Assembly: GCA_022360375.1 (NCBI GenBank)
Contig: JAKSCW010000506.1
Coordinates: forward strand, 1 to 21,215
Length of the DNA stretch: 21,215 nt
Reading direction: 5' to 3'
Source of the DNA: Balneolales bacterium
Lineage (GTDB): Bacteria; Bacteroidota; Rhodothermia; Balneolales; Balneolaceae
Below the pieces are notes generated by a model that saw only the letters and a list, made by a program, of their open reading frames with translations, searched no databases and was not told the origin of the DNA. Positions 7,759 through 17,139 of the stretch are shown here, in pieces. Made by a program: the position numbers and the translations under genes. Positions within the stretch are counted from its first letter, which is position 1. Each line of letters starts with the position of its first letter.

Positions 7759-10596
7759 TTGCAGCATCATATTATCGTTAGAGGTGCACGCGAGCACAAT
7801 CTCAAAAACTTCGACATTAACATCCCGCGCGACCAACTGGTTGTAATTACAGGGCTCTCGGGTTCAGGAAAATCGAGTCTTGCATTCGATACCATTTATG
7901 CCGAAGGCCAGCGCAGATTTTTAGAATCTCTATCCGCTTATGCCCGCCAGTTTCTGGGAATGATGGAGCGACCTGATGTAGATTTTATTGATGGTCTTTC
8001 TCCTGTTATTTCTATTGATCAAAAAACGACTAATCGTAACCCACGGTCTACGGTTGGAACTGTAACCGAAATTTATGACTTCCTTCGCCTGCTTTATGCC
8101 CGAATCGGAATACCCTATTCATACATTTCAGGAAATAAAATGGAGAAACAGTCCGCTGATCAGGTAGTGGAATCAGTAATGGGGTTACCGGAAGGGACCA
8201 AAGCCTACTGCCTGGCTCCTGTAGTTCGCGGCAGAAAAGGACATTATCGTGAACTATTCGAGCAAACCATTAAGCAGGGATTTGTAAGTGCCCGAATTGA
8301 TGGTGAAATGACCGAGCTGACGGACGGCATGATGGTTGATAGATACAAAACCCACAACATTGAAGTTGTGGTCGACCGATTTGTGATTTCCCCAAAAAGC
8401 GAGAAACGTATTGCAGATAGCATCCGCCTGGCCCTGGAAATGGCAGATGGAAATGTAATTCTTTCTGTAAAGGAAGGCGGTAAAATGAAGGATCGTCTTT
8501 TCTCACAGAAGCTCTTCGATTTAGAAAGTGGTTTGGCATACGAAGACCCCGCTCCGAATCTTTTCTCATTTAACTCGCCCTATGGTGCCTGTAAAAGTTG
8601 TGATGGGCTTGGAAGTACCTACGATGTTAGCTGGGAGCTACTGGTACCCAACGAATCACAATCTGTGAATGACGGAGGAATTCGATTCATGGGGCTTCCC
8701 AGGGATGTTTTTTCCTTCAAACAATTGCATGCTGTACTGGAAACTTTTGGGCTCGATTTCAGCACCCCCTTCAAAAAATACCCGGAAGAACTACGACATA
8801 TTTTAATGCATGGAAGTGGGGACACTAAGTATGCGGTTAGTTACGATTTTAAAGACAACTCTGTAACCTATCAACACAAGTACGATGGTCTTCGAAAAAC
8901 AATAATCGACCAGTACGAGAATACCAAATCCCCCAAGGTTCGTGAGAAAGCAAAAGCGTTCATGAGCAAAGTAATTTGCCCTACCTGCCATGGGGGGCGT
9001 TTAAACCAGGAAGCTCTTTCGTACAAAATTGACAAATACAATATCCACGACCTGGTGAAAATGGATATTCGTGGTATCCGGGATGCCTTGTATTCTATCA
9101 AACTCAACGAACGCCAACAGATTATCGGAAACCAGGTTCTGAAAGAAATCCGGGATCGCCTCGATTTTCTATTGAATGTCGGGTTGGATTATTTGAACCT
9201 GGACCGGGAAGCACAAACATTGAGTGGCGGAGAGGCTCAACGAATCCGATTGGCAACTCAAATCGGAACGCAACTTGTTGGGGTGCTCTACATTTTGGAC
9301 GAACCAAGTATCGGGCTTCATCAGCGGGATAATATCAAACTCATCAATTCTCTCGAAACTCTCCGTGATCTGGGAAATAGTGTTATTGTTGTAGAACATG
9401 ACAGAGAAACCATTGAACATGCCGATTTTGTGGTGGATTTAGGACCGGGAGCCGGGGTACATGGTGGTGAAATTGTCTCTTCCGGAACACCGGATGAACT
9501 GAAATCTGATTCGATGACGGCCCGTTTCCTTAGAGATGAAGAAGTAATTCCTCTTCCCAGGAAAACCAGGAAAGGAAATAAAAAATCCATCACTATTAAA
9601 AATGCGCGTGGTCATAATCTTCAAAATGCGCAGCTGAAAGTCCCCCTGGGTAAATTCATTGCGGTAACCGGAGTAAGTGGTAGTGGAAAGAGTTCATTGA
9701 TTAACCAAACCTTGGTTCCGATTCTATCGAATCACTTTTATAAATCAAAAAGTGTACCTCTCCCGTACGATTCAGTTACGGGACTGGATAACGTAGACAA
9801 GATTATTTCCATCGATCAAAGCCCGATCGGCCGCACACCCCGGTCTAACCCCGGAACATATACCAAAGTGTTTGACCATGTGCGCCGTTTATTTGCGGAA
9901 TTACCTGAAGCGAAAATCCGTGGGTACGATCAGGGACGTTTCTCCTTTAATGTGAAAGGTGGACGTTGTGAAACCTGCCAGGGCGATGGTGTTCGCAAAA
10001 TCGAAATGAATTTCCTTCCCGATGTGTACGTCACTTGTGAAACCTGTAATGGAAAACGCTATAACCGGGAAACACTGGAAATCTACTATAAAGGTAAAAA
10101 CATTTCTGAAGTATTGAATATGCCCATTAGTGATGCAGCTGAGTTCTTTGATGCTCAACCCGCTATTTCACGAATTCTTTCAACATTGAACTCGGTGGGA
10201 CTTGGGTACCTCACCCTGGGGCAATCGAGTACTACCCTTTCCGGTGGGGAAGCGCAGAGAATTAAGCTTGCCCGGGAGCTTTCTAAAATTGGTACTGGTG
10301 ATACATTGTACGTAATGGATGAACCTACAACCGGACTTCATTTCCAGGATGTTCGAATGCTCGTGGATGTAATTCAGCAACTGGTAGAAAAAGGTAATAC
10401 CGTAATGGTGATAGAGCATAACCTGGATCTGATTAAAGCTGCAGATTGGATTATTGATTTAGGCCCTGAGGGGGGCAAAGGTGGCGGACAGATCATTGCT
10501 GAAGGAACTCCCAAACAAGTTTCCAAACTGGAAGCTTCGCATACAGGTCGTTTCCTGAAACAGGAATTTGACCGACTTGAGAACGTGCTTTCATGA
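7759..10596 (+). CDS. uvrA: excinuclease ABC subunit UvrA
   Basis: Damage-recognition ATPase of nucleotide excision repair; it dimerises and loads UvrB on lesions. The 945-residue product is full length. Seen in order: Walker A GLSGSGKS (32-39), cysteine pair C278/C281, cysteine pair C407/C410, ABC signature LSGGEAQRIRLA (488-499), Walker B LDEPS (513-517), a second Walker A GVSGSGKS (638-645), the C737/C740 and C760/C763 zinc finger of the second half, a second signature LSGGEAQRIKLA (827-838) and Walker B MDEPTTGL. Translation must begin at the TTG at 7759: a stop closes the frame just upstream and the first in-frame ATG, near residue 68, would remove the first Walker A. The stop codon overlaps that of the opposing serine hydrolase gene. 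Confidence 0.98.
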   Translation: MQHHIIVRGAREHNLKNFDINIPRDQLVVITGLSGSGKSSLAFDTIYAEGQRRFLESLSAYARQFLGMMERPDVDFIDGLSPVISIDQKTTNRNPRSTVGTVTEIYDFLRLLYARIGIPYSYISGNKMEKQSADQVVESVMGLPEGTKAYCLAPVVRGRKGHYRELFEQTIKQGFVSARIDGEMTELTDGMMVDRYKTHNIEVVVDRFVISPKSEKRIADSIRLALEMADGNVILSVKEGGKMKDRLFSQKLFDLESGLAYEDPAPNLFSFNSPYGACKSCDGLGSTYDVSWELLVPNESQSVNDGGIRFMGLPRDVFSFKQLHAVLETFGLDFSTPFKKYPEELRHILMHGSGDTKYAVSYDFKDNSVTYQHKYDGLRKTIIDQYENTKSPKVREKAKAFMSKVICPTCHGGRLNQEALSYKIDKYNIHDLVKMDIRGIRDALYSIKLNERQQIIGNQVLKEIRDRLDFLLNVGLDYLNLDREAQTLSGGEAQRIRLATQIGTQLVGVLYILDEPSIGLHQRDNIKLINSLETLRDLGNSVIVVEHDRETIEHADFVVDLGPGAGVHGGEIVSSGTPDELKSDSMTARFLRDEEVIPLPRKTRKGNKKSITIKNARGHNLQNAQLKVPLGKFIAVTGVSGSGKSSLINQTLVPILSNHFYKSKSVPLPYDSVTGLDNVDKIISIDQSPIGRTPRSNPGTYTKVFDHVRRLFAELPEAKIRGYDQGRFSFNVKGGRCETCQGDGVRKIEMNFLPDVYVTCETCNGKRYNRETLEIYYKGKNISEVLNMPISDAAEFFDAQPAISRILSTLNSVGLGYLTLGQSSTTLSGGEAQRIKLARELSKIGTGDTLYVMDEPTTGLHFQDVRMLVDVIQQLVEKGNTVMVIEHNLDLIKAADWIIDLGPEGGKGGGQIIAEGTPKQVSKLEASHTGRFLKQEFDRLENVLS

Positions 10597-11730
10597 TGCT
10601 CTCTCCATAGCAAAAGAGATCAAAGGTTTAAGAATCTTGTTAAACCTGGGATTCATCGAGTTATCTACCAAAATTATACCGTTACCTGTTTTCCGGTTTT
10701 TAGCGATATAGGAATTGGTTGCCAACCATTTCCCGTCATGCATTATTATATCATCACTTAATACCCAGCCAAATCCATAATTTGATTTCTTTCCGTTCTT
10801 CAGGATTAGCGGTTCAAAAGCAGGTTTCATTTCCTTTTCATCCAACAGGGCATTTCCTTCAATAAGCTCCAGCCAGTTTTTCAGATCATGCAAGCTTGAA
10901 AAAATACCCCCATCCCCTGCTACTCCATCCACCCAATTTGGCTTAACCCCGGTTGGTTCCAAATTAAGAAATCTGGTAAAACCAGTTGCTACATCTTCCA
11001 GGTTCTCCAGAGAACCCTTTGAATTCAAATTCCAAACCATGGTTTCTCTTAATCCAATGGGCATAAAAACCTGATTATTCATAAACATTTCAAACTCCTC
11101 TCCACATACCCTTTCAATAATACCTGCCAATAGTATATAATTCGTGTTGTTGTATAAAAATTTAGTACGTGGGGGATCTATTCCTGATTCCGGATTCTCA
11201 CAAATAAATCTAACGGCATCTTGTATCGTTAAAACATAATTCTTGAAGGGCTTATTCTTTTTTGCCAATTCAAGATAGTTCACTTCTATTCCTGAGGTAT
11301 GAGTAAGCAGGTTCCGAAGTGAGATACCTGGATAAGGAAATTCAGGAATAAGGTCTTTTACAAAGGTATCATAGCTATTCGTTTGAGGAAATTTCTTCAG
11401 TAAAACCATTACCCCAAAAGCAGTGAACTGCTTAGAAATTGAAGCTAATCTAAATCGGGTATGTTCGTGAATTGGATGTTGGTTATTTGATGCTGCAATT
11501 CCCAAAGATTCTTCAATTACATTTGCATTTGCTCCTCTTGCGTACACTATCCCGTTAAATTTCTTCTTCTTTTCCAGTAACTGAAACCAGCTTATCAATT
11601 CTTTGCTGGTAATTGCCCCCCCTTTTGTGGTTGAAATTGGTGGCAAACGCATTTCATTTATCCAAATGAAACCCATAATGAACAGAAACAAAAGAACCAC
11701 TAATAAAATCACTACAAAATAAGCAGGCAT
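10591..11730 (-). CDS. membrane-anchored serine hydrolase, class C beta-lactamase family
   Basis: Member of the broad serine beta-lactamase-like/penicillin-binding fold (pfam Beta-lactamase); the substrate cannot be told from sequence. The 379-residue product begins with one hydrophobic segment (about 3-25), so it is probably anchored in the inner membrane with the catalytic part outside. The active-site motifs are SISK (nucleophile S97, K100), YNN (Y193-N195) and, in the third-motif position, HDG (331-333), as in esterases and D-amino peptidases of this family rather than the KTG of true beta-lactamases. LLTHTSGI (141-148) is a typical family segment. GGATGA lies 5-6 bases before the ATG. 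It is convergent with uvrA, overlapping it by 6 bases, and is divergent from the next gene. Confidence 0.9.
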   Translation of the reverse strand: MPAYFVVILLVVLLFLFIMGFIWINEMRLPPISTTKGGAITSKELISWFQLLEKKKKFNGIVYARGANANVIEESLGIAASNNQHPIHEHTRFRLASISKQFTAFGVMVLLKKFPQTNSYDTFVKDLIPEFPYPGISLRNLLTHTSGIEVNYLELAKKNKPFKNYVLTIQDAVRFICENPESGIDPPRTKFLYNNTNYILLAGIIERVCGEEFEMFMNNQVFMPIGLRETMVWNLNSKGSLENLEDVATGFTRFLNLEPTGVKPNWVDGVAGDGGIFSSLHDLKNWLELIEGNALLDEKEMKPAFEPLILKNGKKSNYGFGWVLSDDIIMHDGKWLATNSYIAKNRKTGNGIILVDNSMNPRFNKILKPLISFAMERAS

Positions 11731-11807
11731 AATTCATCCGGTTTTGTGATTTACTATAAATTGAATATTGATAATTGGCAATTAGGTTAATTATCTTTTA
11801 AGTCTTC

Positions 11808-12359
11808 ATGAAAATTTTCCGCAGCCATATCGCACGTTTATACGGGTTCCTCTTACTCTTCATCGGGATTGCATTGCATACGCTTTCACCCGGGCAGGAA
11901 AAAGAAAACCATAGTGCATTTACTTCCTGGCTAAGTTCCCAGCTTAAATCGGAAGATGCCGATGTTCAGGAAAAACTTGAAGCCCTGGCTGCTACTGAAG
12001 AAGCCCTCGACACTGTAATCCGAAAGGCATCAGAATTGGTCAAAACCCATTCTGATGATTTCAAACTACCCATCTCTGAAGATGAATCTTCAGAAGAACA
12101 GGTGTATAATGTGTTGCTTAGCCAATGGAATGCTTTCCAGCATGCAGGCAATGGGATGGCTAAGGCTGTGCTTATCGAACAAGGCAAGGCGCAGGTTATT
12201 CTCCCTACCGACGGAAAATATTTCAAAACGAATTTCACGCACAATGAGCAGAAGTTCAATTCTTCAATTGAAGCACAAGAACTTCGATCTGATGAAATAT
12301 CTGCTCAATCACATACCCTTTCTCCTTTCAAAAGCGGAATCGCTATTGGCGCTCCGTAG
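11808..12359 (+). CDS. exported protein of unknown function
   Basis: I do not recognise this protein. The 183-residue product has a basic start (MKIFRSHIAR) followed by a hydrophobic run (about 11-28), consistent with a signal peptide or an N-terminal anchor, and then a soluble, acidic, helix-prone region (about 31-115) with few motifs. There are no cysteines and no catalytic signature. It lies upstream of secD on the same strand, with 134 bases between them, and its ATG at 11808 has no clear ribosome binding site. The codon use looks like that of its neighbours, and no other long open frame competes on either strand, so it is probably real. A link to the Sec machinery is possible from position only. 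Confidence 0.65.
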   Translation: MKIFRSHIARLYGFLLLFIGIALHTLSPGQEKENHSAFTSWLSSQLKSEDADVQEKLEALAATEEALDTVIRKASELVKTHSDDFKLPISEDESSEEQVYNVLLSQWNAFQHAGNGMAKAVLIEQGKAQVILPTDGKYFKTNFTHNEQKFNSSIEAQELRSDEISAQSHTLSPFKSGIAIGAP

Positions 12360-12493
12360 TTCAATGCTCAATATTTCATCATCAGCACTCAATGGGCAAT
12401 GATGGATTGATACCTATCTAAAATTTCACCCGGGGAATGATGCAAAAGTCGCCTTATTCCCAATTCTTAATTTTAATTCATAATTACAATCAT

Positions 12494-14311
12494 ATGCAAG
12501 GCAACGGATTTAAAATCGGTGTCATAGTAGCATTTTTGGCACTTACTCTATATTACTTGTATCCAACGATTATCTGGAACCTGGAACAAAAACAAATTGA
12601 AGAAATGTCTGAGGTTGATGCGCAGGCATATCAGGCAGAAAACGCAGAAAAACTATCTGACCTGAGAGAAAACATCCTTAACCTGGGGCTGGATCTGCAG
12701 GGTGGGATGCACGTAACTCTGGAAGTTGGAACCCCTCAGCTTATTGCTGAACTCGCAGGACAAGACCGGGATGATTTGCTCGATGAAGTTTTGGCAGAAG
12801 CCCGGATTTCTGCCGATGAGAATGACTCTGACTTTATTGATGAATTGGTAACCGCGTTTGAAGCACGAGATCCAAATGCTCGTCTTAGTCGTTATTACAG
12901 AAGCGATGCTGATGATATTACCCGACGTTCTACCAACGAGGAAGTTGTTGCTTATTTGAAAGCACAACGAGACGCTGCACTTGACAGAGCCATTGAAATT
13001 ATCCGTACCCGGGTTGACCGATTCGGTGTAACAGAACCCTCTATCCTTAAACAAGGAAGTAACAGAATCATCGTGGAGCTTCCGGGTATTGATGATGAAG
13101 AACGTGTTCGAAATCTTCTACGCGGAACGGCGCGCCTTGAATTCAGAACCAGCACAGATGTGAATGACTTCGGAATATTCAGAAATCAAGCCGTGGAATA
13201 TTACAATGTTGAACCAGATACTTCGGATACAACCCTGTTGCTGGATCAATCTGTTAATCCATTGCTGGATGTAATTGGATTTGTACAAAATCAAAACCCC
13301 TATGTTTTTGGTTATGCTGCGGCAGAAGACACTGCTGAAGTCATGCGCTTACTCAACGATCCGGAAATTCTTCGAATGTATCCCAGAAATACGGATTTAC
13401 TCTGGTCTGCGCAGCCAACTGTATTTGCTGATGGTACGGAGGAATTCACCTTATTTGGTGTGAACTCTGATGTAGAACTTACAGGTGAAGTTATTGAGGA
13501 GGCGTCCATTCAATTCGATCCCGTTACTAATGCAGCAGAAGTAGCTATGGGAATGAACAGTGAAGGAGCCAGAATCTGGAGCCGGATTACTGGTGCAAAT
13601 ATTGGTAAACCCGTGGCAATTGTTCTTGATAACTATGTGGTTTCTTATCCCAATGTAATTGGAAAAATTACAGGTGGTAATTCCAGTATTACAGGATTAG
13701 CTGACGTTGCAGAAGCGGAAGATTTGGTGAATATTTTACTTTCCGGTGCACTTCCTGCTCCTTTGGAAATTCTTGAAGAACGAACAGTAGGTGCCACACT
13801 AGGTGCTGCGTCTATCAGAGCCGGGCTTAATTCTGTACTGTTCGGTTTAAGTATTGTAGCCATATTCATGATCATCTATTACCGGAAAGGGGGAATGGTG
13901 GCCGATATAGCCCTGATGCTGAACATCATTTTCATCCTTGGTATTCTTGCTGGTTTCAAAGCTACACTTACCCTCCCTGGGATGGCCGGTATTGTGTTAA
14001 CCATCGGTATGGCTGTAGATGCAAACGTGCTCATCTTTGATCGAATCCGGGAAGAACAACGCTCCGGAAAAACCATCAAGGCTGCTATCTCTGCCGGTTA
14101 TAATAATGCGATGAGTGCCATTATTGATGCGAATGTTACTACAGGCTTCGTAGCCATCATTCTACTTAGTTTTGGAGTTGGGCCAATCAAAGGTTTTGCG
14201 GTTACCCTGCTTGCAGGTATTGCATGTTCACTATTCAGTGCCATTATAATTACACGAGTGGTCATCGATTACTTAACCCGAAACAATGCCGACGCTGTGA
14301 GCTTCGGATAA
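12494..14311 (+). CDS. secD: protein translocase subunit SecD
   Basis: Inner-membrane partner of SecYEG that uses the proton gradient to complete export, working with SecF. From the ATG at 12494 the product has 605 residues: TM1 (about 6-25), a large periplasmic region with the SecD signature NLGLDLQGGMHV (63-74) and a P1-type domain, then five membrane segments (about 440-595) carrying GMAVDANVLIFDRIREE (505-521), whose D509 corresponds to the proton-relay aspartate. The frame is open to an ATG at 12437, but the extra 19 residues are polar, unlike any SecD N-terminus and coded by AT-rich intergenic-looking DNA, so I chose the internal start just before TM1. secF follows after 38 bases. Confidence 0.95.
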   Translation: MQGNGFKIGVIVAFLALTLYYLYPTIIWNLEQKQIEEMSEVDAQAYQAENAEKLSDLRENILNLGLDLQGGMHVTLEVGTPQLIAELAGQDRDDLLDEVLAEARISADENDSDFIDELVTAFEARDPNARLSRYYRSDADDITRRSTNEEVVAYLKAQRDAALDRAIEIIRTRVDRFGVTEPSILKQGSNRIIVELPGIDDEERVRNLLRGTARLEFRTSTDVNDFGIFRNQAVEYYNVEPDTSDTTLLLDQSVNPLLDVIGFVQNQNPYVFGYAAAEDTAEVMRLLNDPEILRMYPRNTDLLWSAQPTVFADGTEEFTLFGVNSDVELTGEVIEEASIQFDPVTNAAEVAMGMNSEGARIWSRITGANIGKPVAIVLDNYVVSYPNVIGKITGGNSSITGLADVAEAEDLVNILLSGALPAPLEILEERTVGATLGAASIRAGLNSVLFGLSIVAIFMIIYYRKGGMVADIALMLNIIFILGILAGFKATLTLPGMAGIVLTIGMAVDANVLIFDRIREEQRSGKTIKAAISAGYNNAMSAIIDANVTTGFVAIILLSFGVGPIKGFAVTLLAGIACSLFSAIIITRVVIDYLTRNNADAVSFG

Positions 14312-14349
14312 TCTCAACGAGAAATTAAACGATTTAAAAGGAAAACATT

Positions 14350-15261
14350 ATGAGATGGTTTGAAACTCCAAACATCAATTTCGTGGGTAATCGAAGAATT
14401 GCCTATGTGGTATCAGGAATTTTATTTCTGAGTTCTTTGGGAATTATTATCACCAAAGGTTTGCAATACGGGATTGACTTCCGTGGTGGAAAGGAATTTG
14501 TATACAATTTTGAAGAACCGGTTAATACCGTAGAAATCCGGGATTTCCTTGCAGAACCGTTGGGTTCAGCCCCGGAAATAAAACTATTTGGTTCTGATTC
14601 GGAAATTCTGATCCGTACCGACAATGAAAGCAGTACCGAAGAAGTAAAAGCAATTATTGAAGGTTCGTTTGAAAGCAATTTGGCCGGAAATCAATTCTCG
14701 AATCAAAAAAGTGACACCGTAGGACCCCGTTTTGCGGAGGATTTGAAATCCGCTGCAGCTCAGTCAGTGATTTATGCGATCGTGATTATTTTCATTTACA
14801 TTTTGATTCGTTTCAGAAACTGGACATTCTCGGCCGGAGCAGTAGCAGCACTGGTTCATGATGTAACCATAACGTTAGGAATCTTTACGCTGCTAAGCGA
14901 CACCGTTCCCTTTAGCCTGCTTATTGATCAAAATATTATAGCCGCATTCCTGACTATTGTGGGTTATTCGCTTAACGATACAGTGGTTGTATTTGACCGT
15001 ATCCGTGAGAATTCTGTGGTACATAAGGGAATGGAATTCTTCTCCATGGTTAATAAAAGCCTTAACGACACGCTCAGCCGAACGGTTATTACTTCAATAA
15101 CCACCTTGTTTGTGGTGCTGGTGCTGTTTATTTTCGGCGGTGAGGTGTTGAAAGGTTTGTCCTTTGCCCTTATAATCGGTGTGGTTCTTGGTACGTACAG
15201 TTCTTTATTTGTAGCAAGTCCACTTGTACTGGAACTAGATAAACGCGCCAAAAAATCTTAA
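14350..15261 (+). CDS. secF: protein translocase subunit SecF
   Basis: Inner-membrane partner of SecD in proton-driven late export. The 303-residue product has TM1 (about 16-36), the conserved GIDFRGG (41-47), a periplasmic domain, VGPRF (124-128), and five further membrane segments (about 135-295) with GYSLNDTVVVFDRIRE (205-220), the SecF family hallmark. AAAAGGA lies about 7 bases before the ATG. The gene is separate from secD; in most Bacteroidota the two are one fused secDF, so the split is useful for placing the organism. It is followed by the STAS gene after 19 bases, probably in one transcript. Confidence 0.96.
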   Translation: MRWFETPNINFVGNRRIAYVVSGILFLSSLGIIITKGLQYGIDFRGGKEFVYNFEEPVNTVEIRDFLAEPLGSAPEIKLFGSDSEILIRTDNESSTEEVKAIIEGSFESNLAGNQFSNQKSDTVGPRFAEDLKSAAAQSVIYAIVIIFIYILIRFRNWTFSAGAVAALVHDVTITLGIFTLLSDTVPFSLLIDQNIIAAFLTIVGYSLNDTVVVFDRIRENSVVHKGMEFFSMVNKSLNDTLSRTVITSITTLFVVLVLFIFGGEVLKGLSFALIIGVVLGTYSSLFVASPLVLELDKRAKKS

Positions 15262-15280
15262 AAGAATATTCGAGGAAATT

Positions 15281-15625
15281 ATGAGCTTTAATACTTCAGA
15301 ACGCTACGGCAGTGTGGTAATCGAATTTAAAGGGAATGTAATGGGTGGCCCTGATGCGGTTAGCCTTAACGAAAAACTTCATGAGCTGATCGATGCTAGC
15401 AAAACCAACATTGTTGTGGATTTAAGCAGAGTTAAATTCATGAATTCTTCCGGGCTTGGAATGCTTATCGGTGGGTTAACCACAATGCGTAAAGCTGGTG
15501 GAGATCTCCGAATTTCCGGTGCTACCGACAAAATCCAAAGTCTTCTTGTTGTTACTAAGTTAATTACTGTTTTTAAGCACTACGATTCTGTAGACAAAGC
15601 GGTAGAAAGCTTCAATGAAGATTAA
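15281..15625 (+). CDS. STAS-domain anti-sigma factor antagonist (SpoIIAA/RsbV-like)
   Basis: A single STAS domain of 114 residues, typical of proteins that free a sigma factor by binding its anti-sigma kinase and are switched off by serine phosphorylation. The phospho-site region reads FMNSSGLGML, with S57 in the position of the phosphorylated serine of SpoIIAA (normally DSSG; here the aspartate is Asn, N55). GAGGA lies 4 bases before the ATG. It is third in a likely secD-secF-STAS transcript and is followed by a strong terminator. No anti-sigma kinase or phosphatase is visible in the window, so the partner is unknown, and it may serve another regulatory switch. Confidence 0.88.
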   Translation: MSFNTSERYGSVVIEFKGNVMGGPDAVSLNEKLHELIDASKTNIVVDLSRVKFMNSSGLGMLIGGLTTMRKAGGDLRISGATDKIQSLLVVTKLITVFKHYDSVDKAVESFNED

Positions 15626-15649
15626 GAGTCTAAAAAACGTTTGAAACTT

Positions 15650-15680
15650 AAGGGGTGTACCTTACTACACCCCTTTTTTA
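15650..15680 (+). terminator. strong intrinsic terminator between the STAS gene and purA
   Basis: AAGGGGTGTA-CCTTAC-TACACCCCTT is a perfect 10-bp stem with a 6-base loop running into a T tract (to 15679). It begins 25 bases past the STAS stop and ends only about 14 bases before the purA ATG. Confidence 0.93.
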
Positions 15681-15692
15681 TTTGTTGAAAAT

Positions 15693-16967
15693 ATGGCTGT
15701 TCGAGTTGTAATTGGTGCCCAATGGGGCGACGAAGGTAAAGGTAAAATTGTTGATCTGTTAAGTAACGAAGCAGAATATGTAGTTCGTTTTCAGGGGGGA
15801 GCTAACGCAGGGCATACCCTTAAATTCGATGATAAAGAAGTAGTTCTTCATCTTATTCCTTCCGGTATTTTTAATGGAAATGCTAAATGTGTAATTGGCA
15901 ACGGGGTTGTAATCGACCCGATGGCCTTGGTAAAAGAAATTGAAGGCGTGGAGGCCATGGGCTTCTCGTTGGAGAACCGGTTTTTTATTAGCCAGACTGC
16001 ACACGTAATTCTTCCTTATCACAAAATCTTAGACAAGCTTAAAGAACGCCGAAGAGCCAAAGATGCAATTGGAACCACTGGAAGGGGAATTGGTCCGGCT
16101 TATGTAAGCAAAATTTCCCGAATCGGGATTAGAATGGTGGATTTGCTTGATCGTGAAATACTTCATGGTAAACTGATGCAAAATATCCAGGACATCAACT
16201 ACGCGCTCCAAAATATGTATAAAGAGCCGGCTATTGATGCTGAGGAGCTTATTTCCAGCCTGGACGCAGCCGTAGACAGATTGAGACCATATGTCTGCAA
16301 TACAACTCATATTCTTCATGAAGGAATTGAAAATGAGGAGAATATATTATTAGAAGGAGCTCAAGGATGTTTGCTGGATGTTGATCACGGTACGTACCCT
16401 TATGTAACTTCTTCCTCGCCAACTTCCGGAGGTGCATGCACTGGTTCAGGTATTCCACCTACGGCTATAAACCACGTATTGGGAATCACCAAGGCGTATT
16501 GTACCCGTGTTGGAAACGGCCCTTTCCCCACCGAACTGGAAGATGAAACAGGGGAAGAACTTCGAAAAAAAGGCCACGAATTTGGTGCTACTACCGGACG
16601 GCCCCGCCGGTGTGGCTGGCTAGACCTGGTAGCGTTAAAGTATGCGGTAAGAATAAATGGTATGAACGAGCTTGCCCTTACTAAAATGGATGTAATGGAT
16701 GGGTTCGAAGTAATAAAAGTGTGTACCAGTTACAAGATTAATGGCAAAAAAACCACGGTATTTCCATTGGCTCTACATGAAATAGAGAGCATTGAACCAG
16801 TTTTTACAGAACTTCCGGGTTGGGACAAGGACATTTCAGGAATGACAAATTGGAATGAGTTGCCGGAAAATGCTACGTCTTATATCCAGTTTATTGAAGA
16901 ATATTTAGGTGTTAAATTCACCATTATTTCAACAGGGCCTAAAAGAACAGAAACTATTTTGAGATAG
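15693..16967 (+). CDS. purA: adenylosuccinate synthetase
   Basis: Converts IMP, aspartate and GTP to adenylosuccinate in AMP synthesis; cytoplasmic homodimer. The 424-residue product is full length with the N-terminal P-loop-like GAQWGDEGKGK (8-18; catalytic D13), GGANAGHT (35-42; catalytic H41), the IMP-binding TTGRGIGPAY (128-137), EGAQGCLLDVDHGTYPYVTSS and the C-terminal GPKRTET. The ATG at 15693 is unambiguous from the conserved N-terminus, but there is no Shine-Dalgarno sequence: the space in front is taken by the terminator hairpin of the previous transcript. Its 3' end overlaps a small minus-strand ORF by 14 bases. Confidence 0.98.
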   Translation: MAVRVVIGAQWGDEGKGKIVDLLSNEAEYVVRFQGGANAGHTLKFDDKEVVLHLIPSGIFNGNAKCVIGNGVVIDPMALVKEIEGVEAMGFSLENRFFISQTAHVILPYHKILDKLKERRRAKDAIGTTGRGIGPAYVSKISRIGIRMVDLLDREILHGKLMQNIQDINYALQNMYKEPAIDAEELISSLDAAVDRLRPYVCNTTHILHEGIENEENILLEGAQGCLLDVDHGTYPYVTSSSPTSGGACTGSGIPPTAINHVLGITKAYCTRVGNGPFPTELEDETGEELRKKGHEFGATTGRPRRCGWLDLVALKYAVRINGMNELALTKMDVMDGFEVIKVCTSYKINGKKTTVFPLALHEIESIEPVFTELPGWDKDISGMTNWNELPENATSYIQFIEEYLGVKFTIISTGPKRTETILR

Positions 16968-17103
16968 CTTTTTTCGTGCTTTCATAGCTTTCGTATTCCT
17001 CGAATAGCTTTTTCACGACAATTTTTATCCTTTTTCGGATTTCATCCTGGTTCAATTCTTTATTCATTTGTCGTACGCTAATGTCTTGTGATTGACTTTC
17101 CAT
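16954..17103 (-). CDS. small protein (49 residues), paralogue of its upstream neighbour
   Basis: Short ORF of 49 codons plus TAG, ATG at 17103 (an in-frame GTG at 17115 would add four residues). The product is highly charged, with a likely amphipathic helix. It resembles the product of the next small ORF (17178-17327): aligning DEIRKRIKIVVKKLFEEY (20-37) here with EERREQIDSLVKLLFKDF (28-45) there gives E, R, I, V, K, L and F identical with several conservative changes, and both proteins are exactly 49 residues. This similarity is the main reason to call it coding. There is no convincing ribosome binding site, and the 3' end overlaps purA by 14 bases on the opposite strand. I do not recognise the family. 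Confidence 0.5.
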   Translation of the reverse strand: MESQSQDISVRQMNKELNQDEIRKRIKIVVKKLFEEYESYESTKKAISK

Positions 17104-17139
17104 ATACTCGATCACTTTAATTCGTCTTTCTTTTTATAC

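Noticed and set aside
12360..12490. Repetitive-looking CAAT/AATT-rich stretch between the exported protein and secD
   Set aside because: Short imperfect repeats without a clear unit or inverted ends; it may be degenerate spacer and no function can be supported.
12437..12493. N-terminal extension of SecD from the ATG at 12437
   Set aside because: The 19 extra residues are polar and coded by AT-rich spacer-like DNA; SecD proteins normally begin just before TM1, as from 12494.
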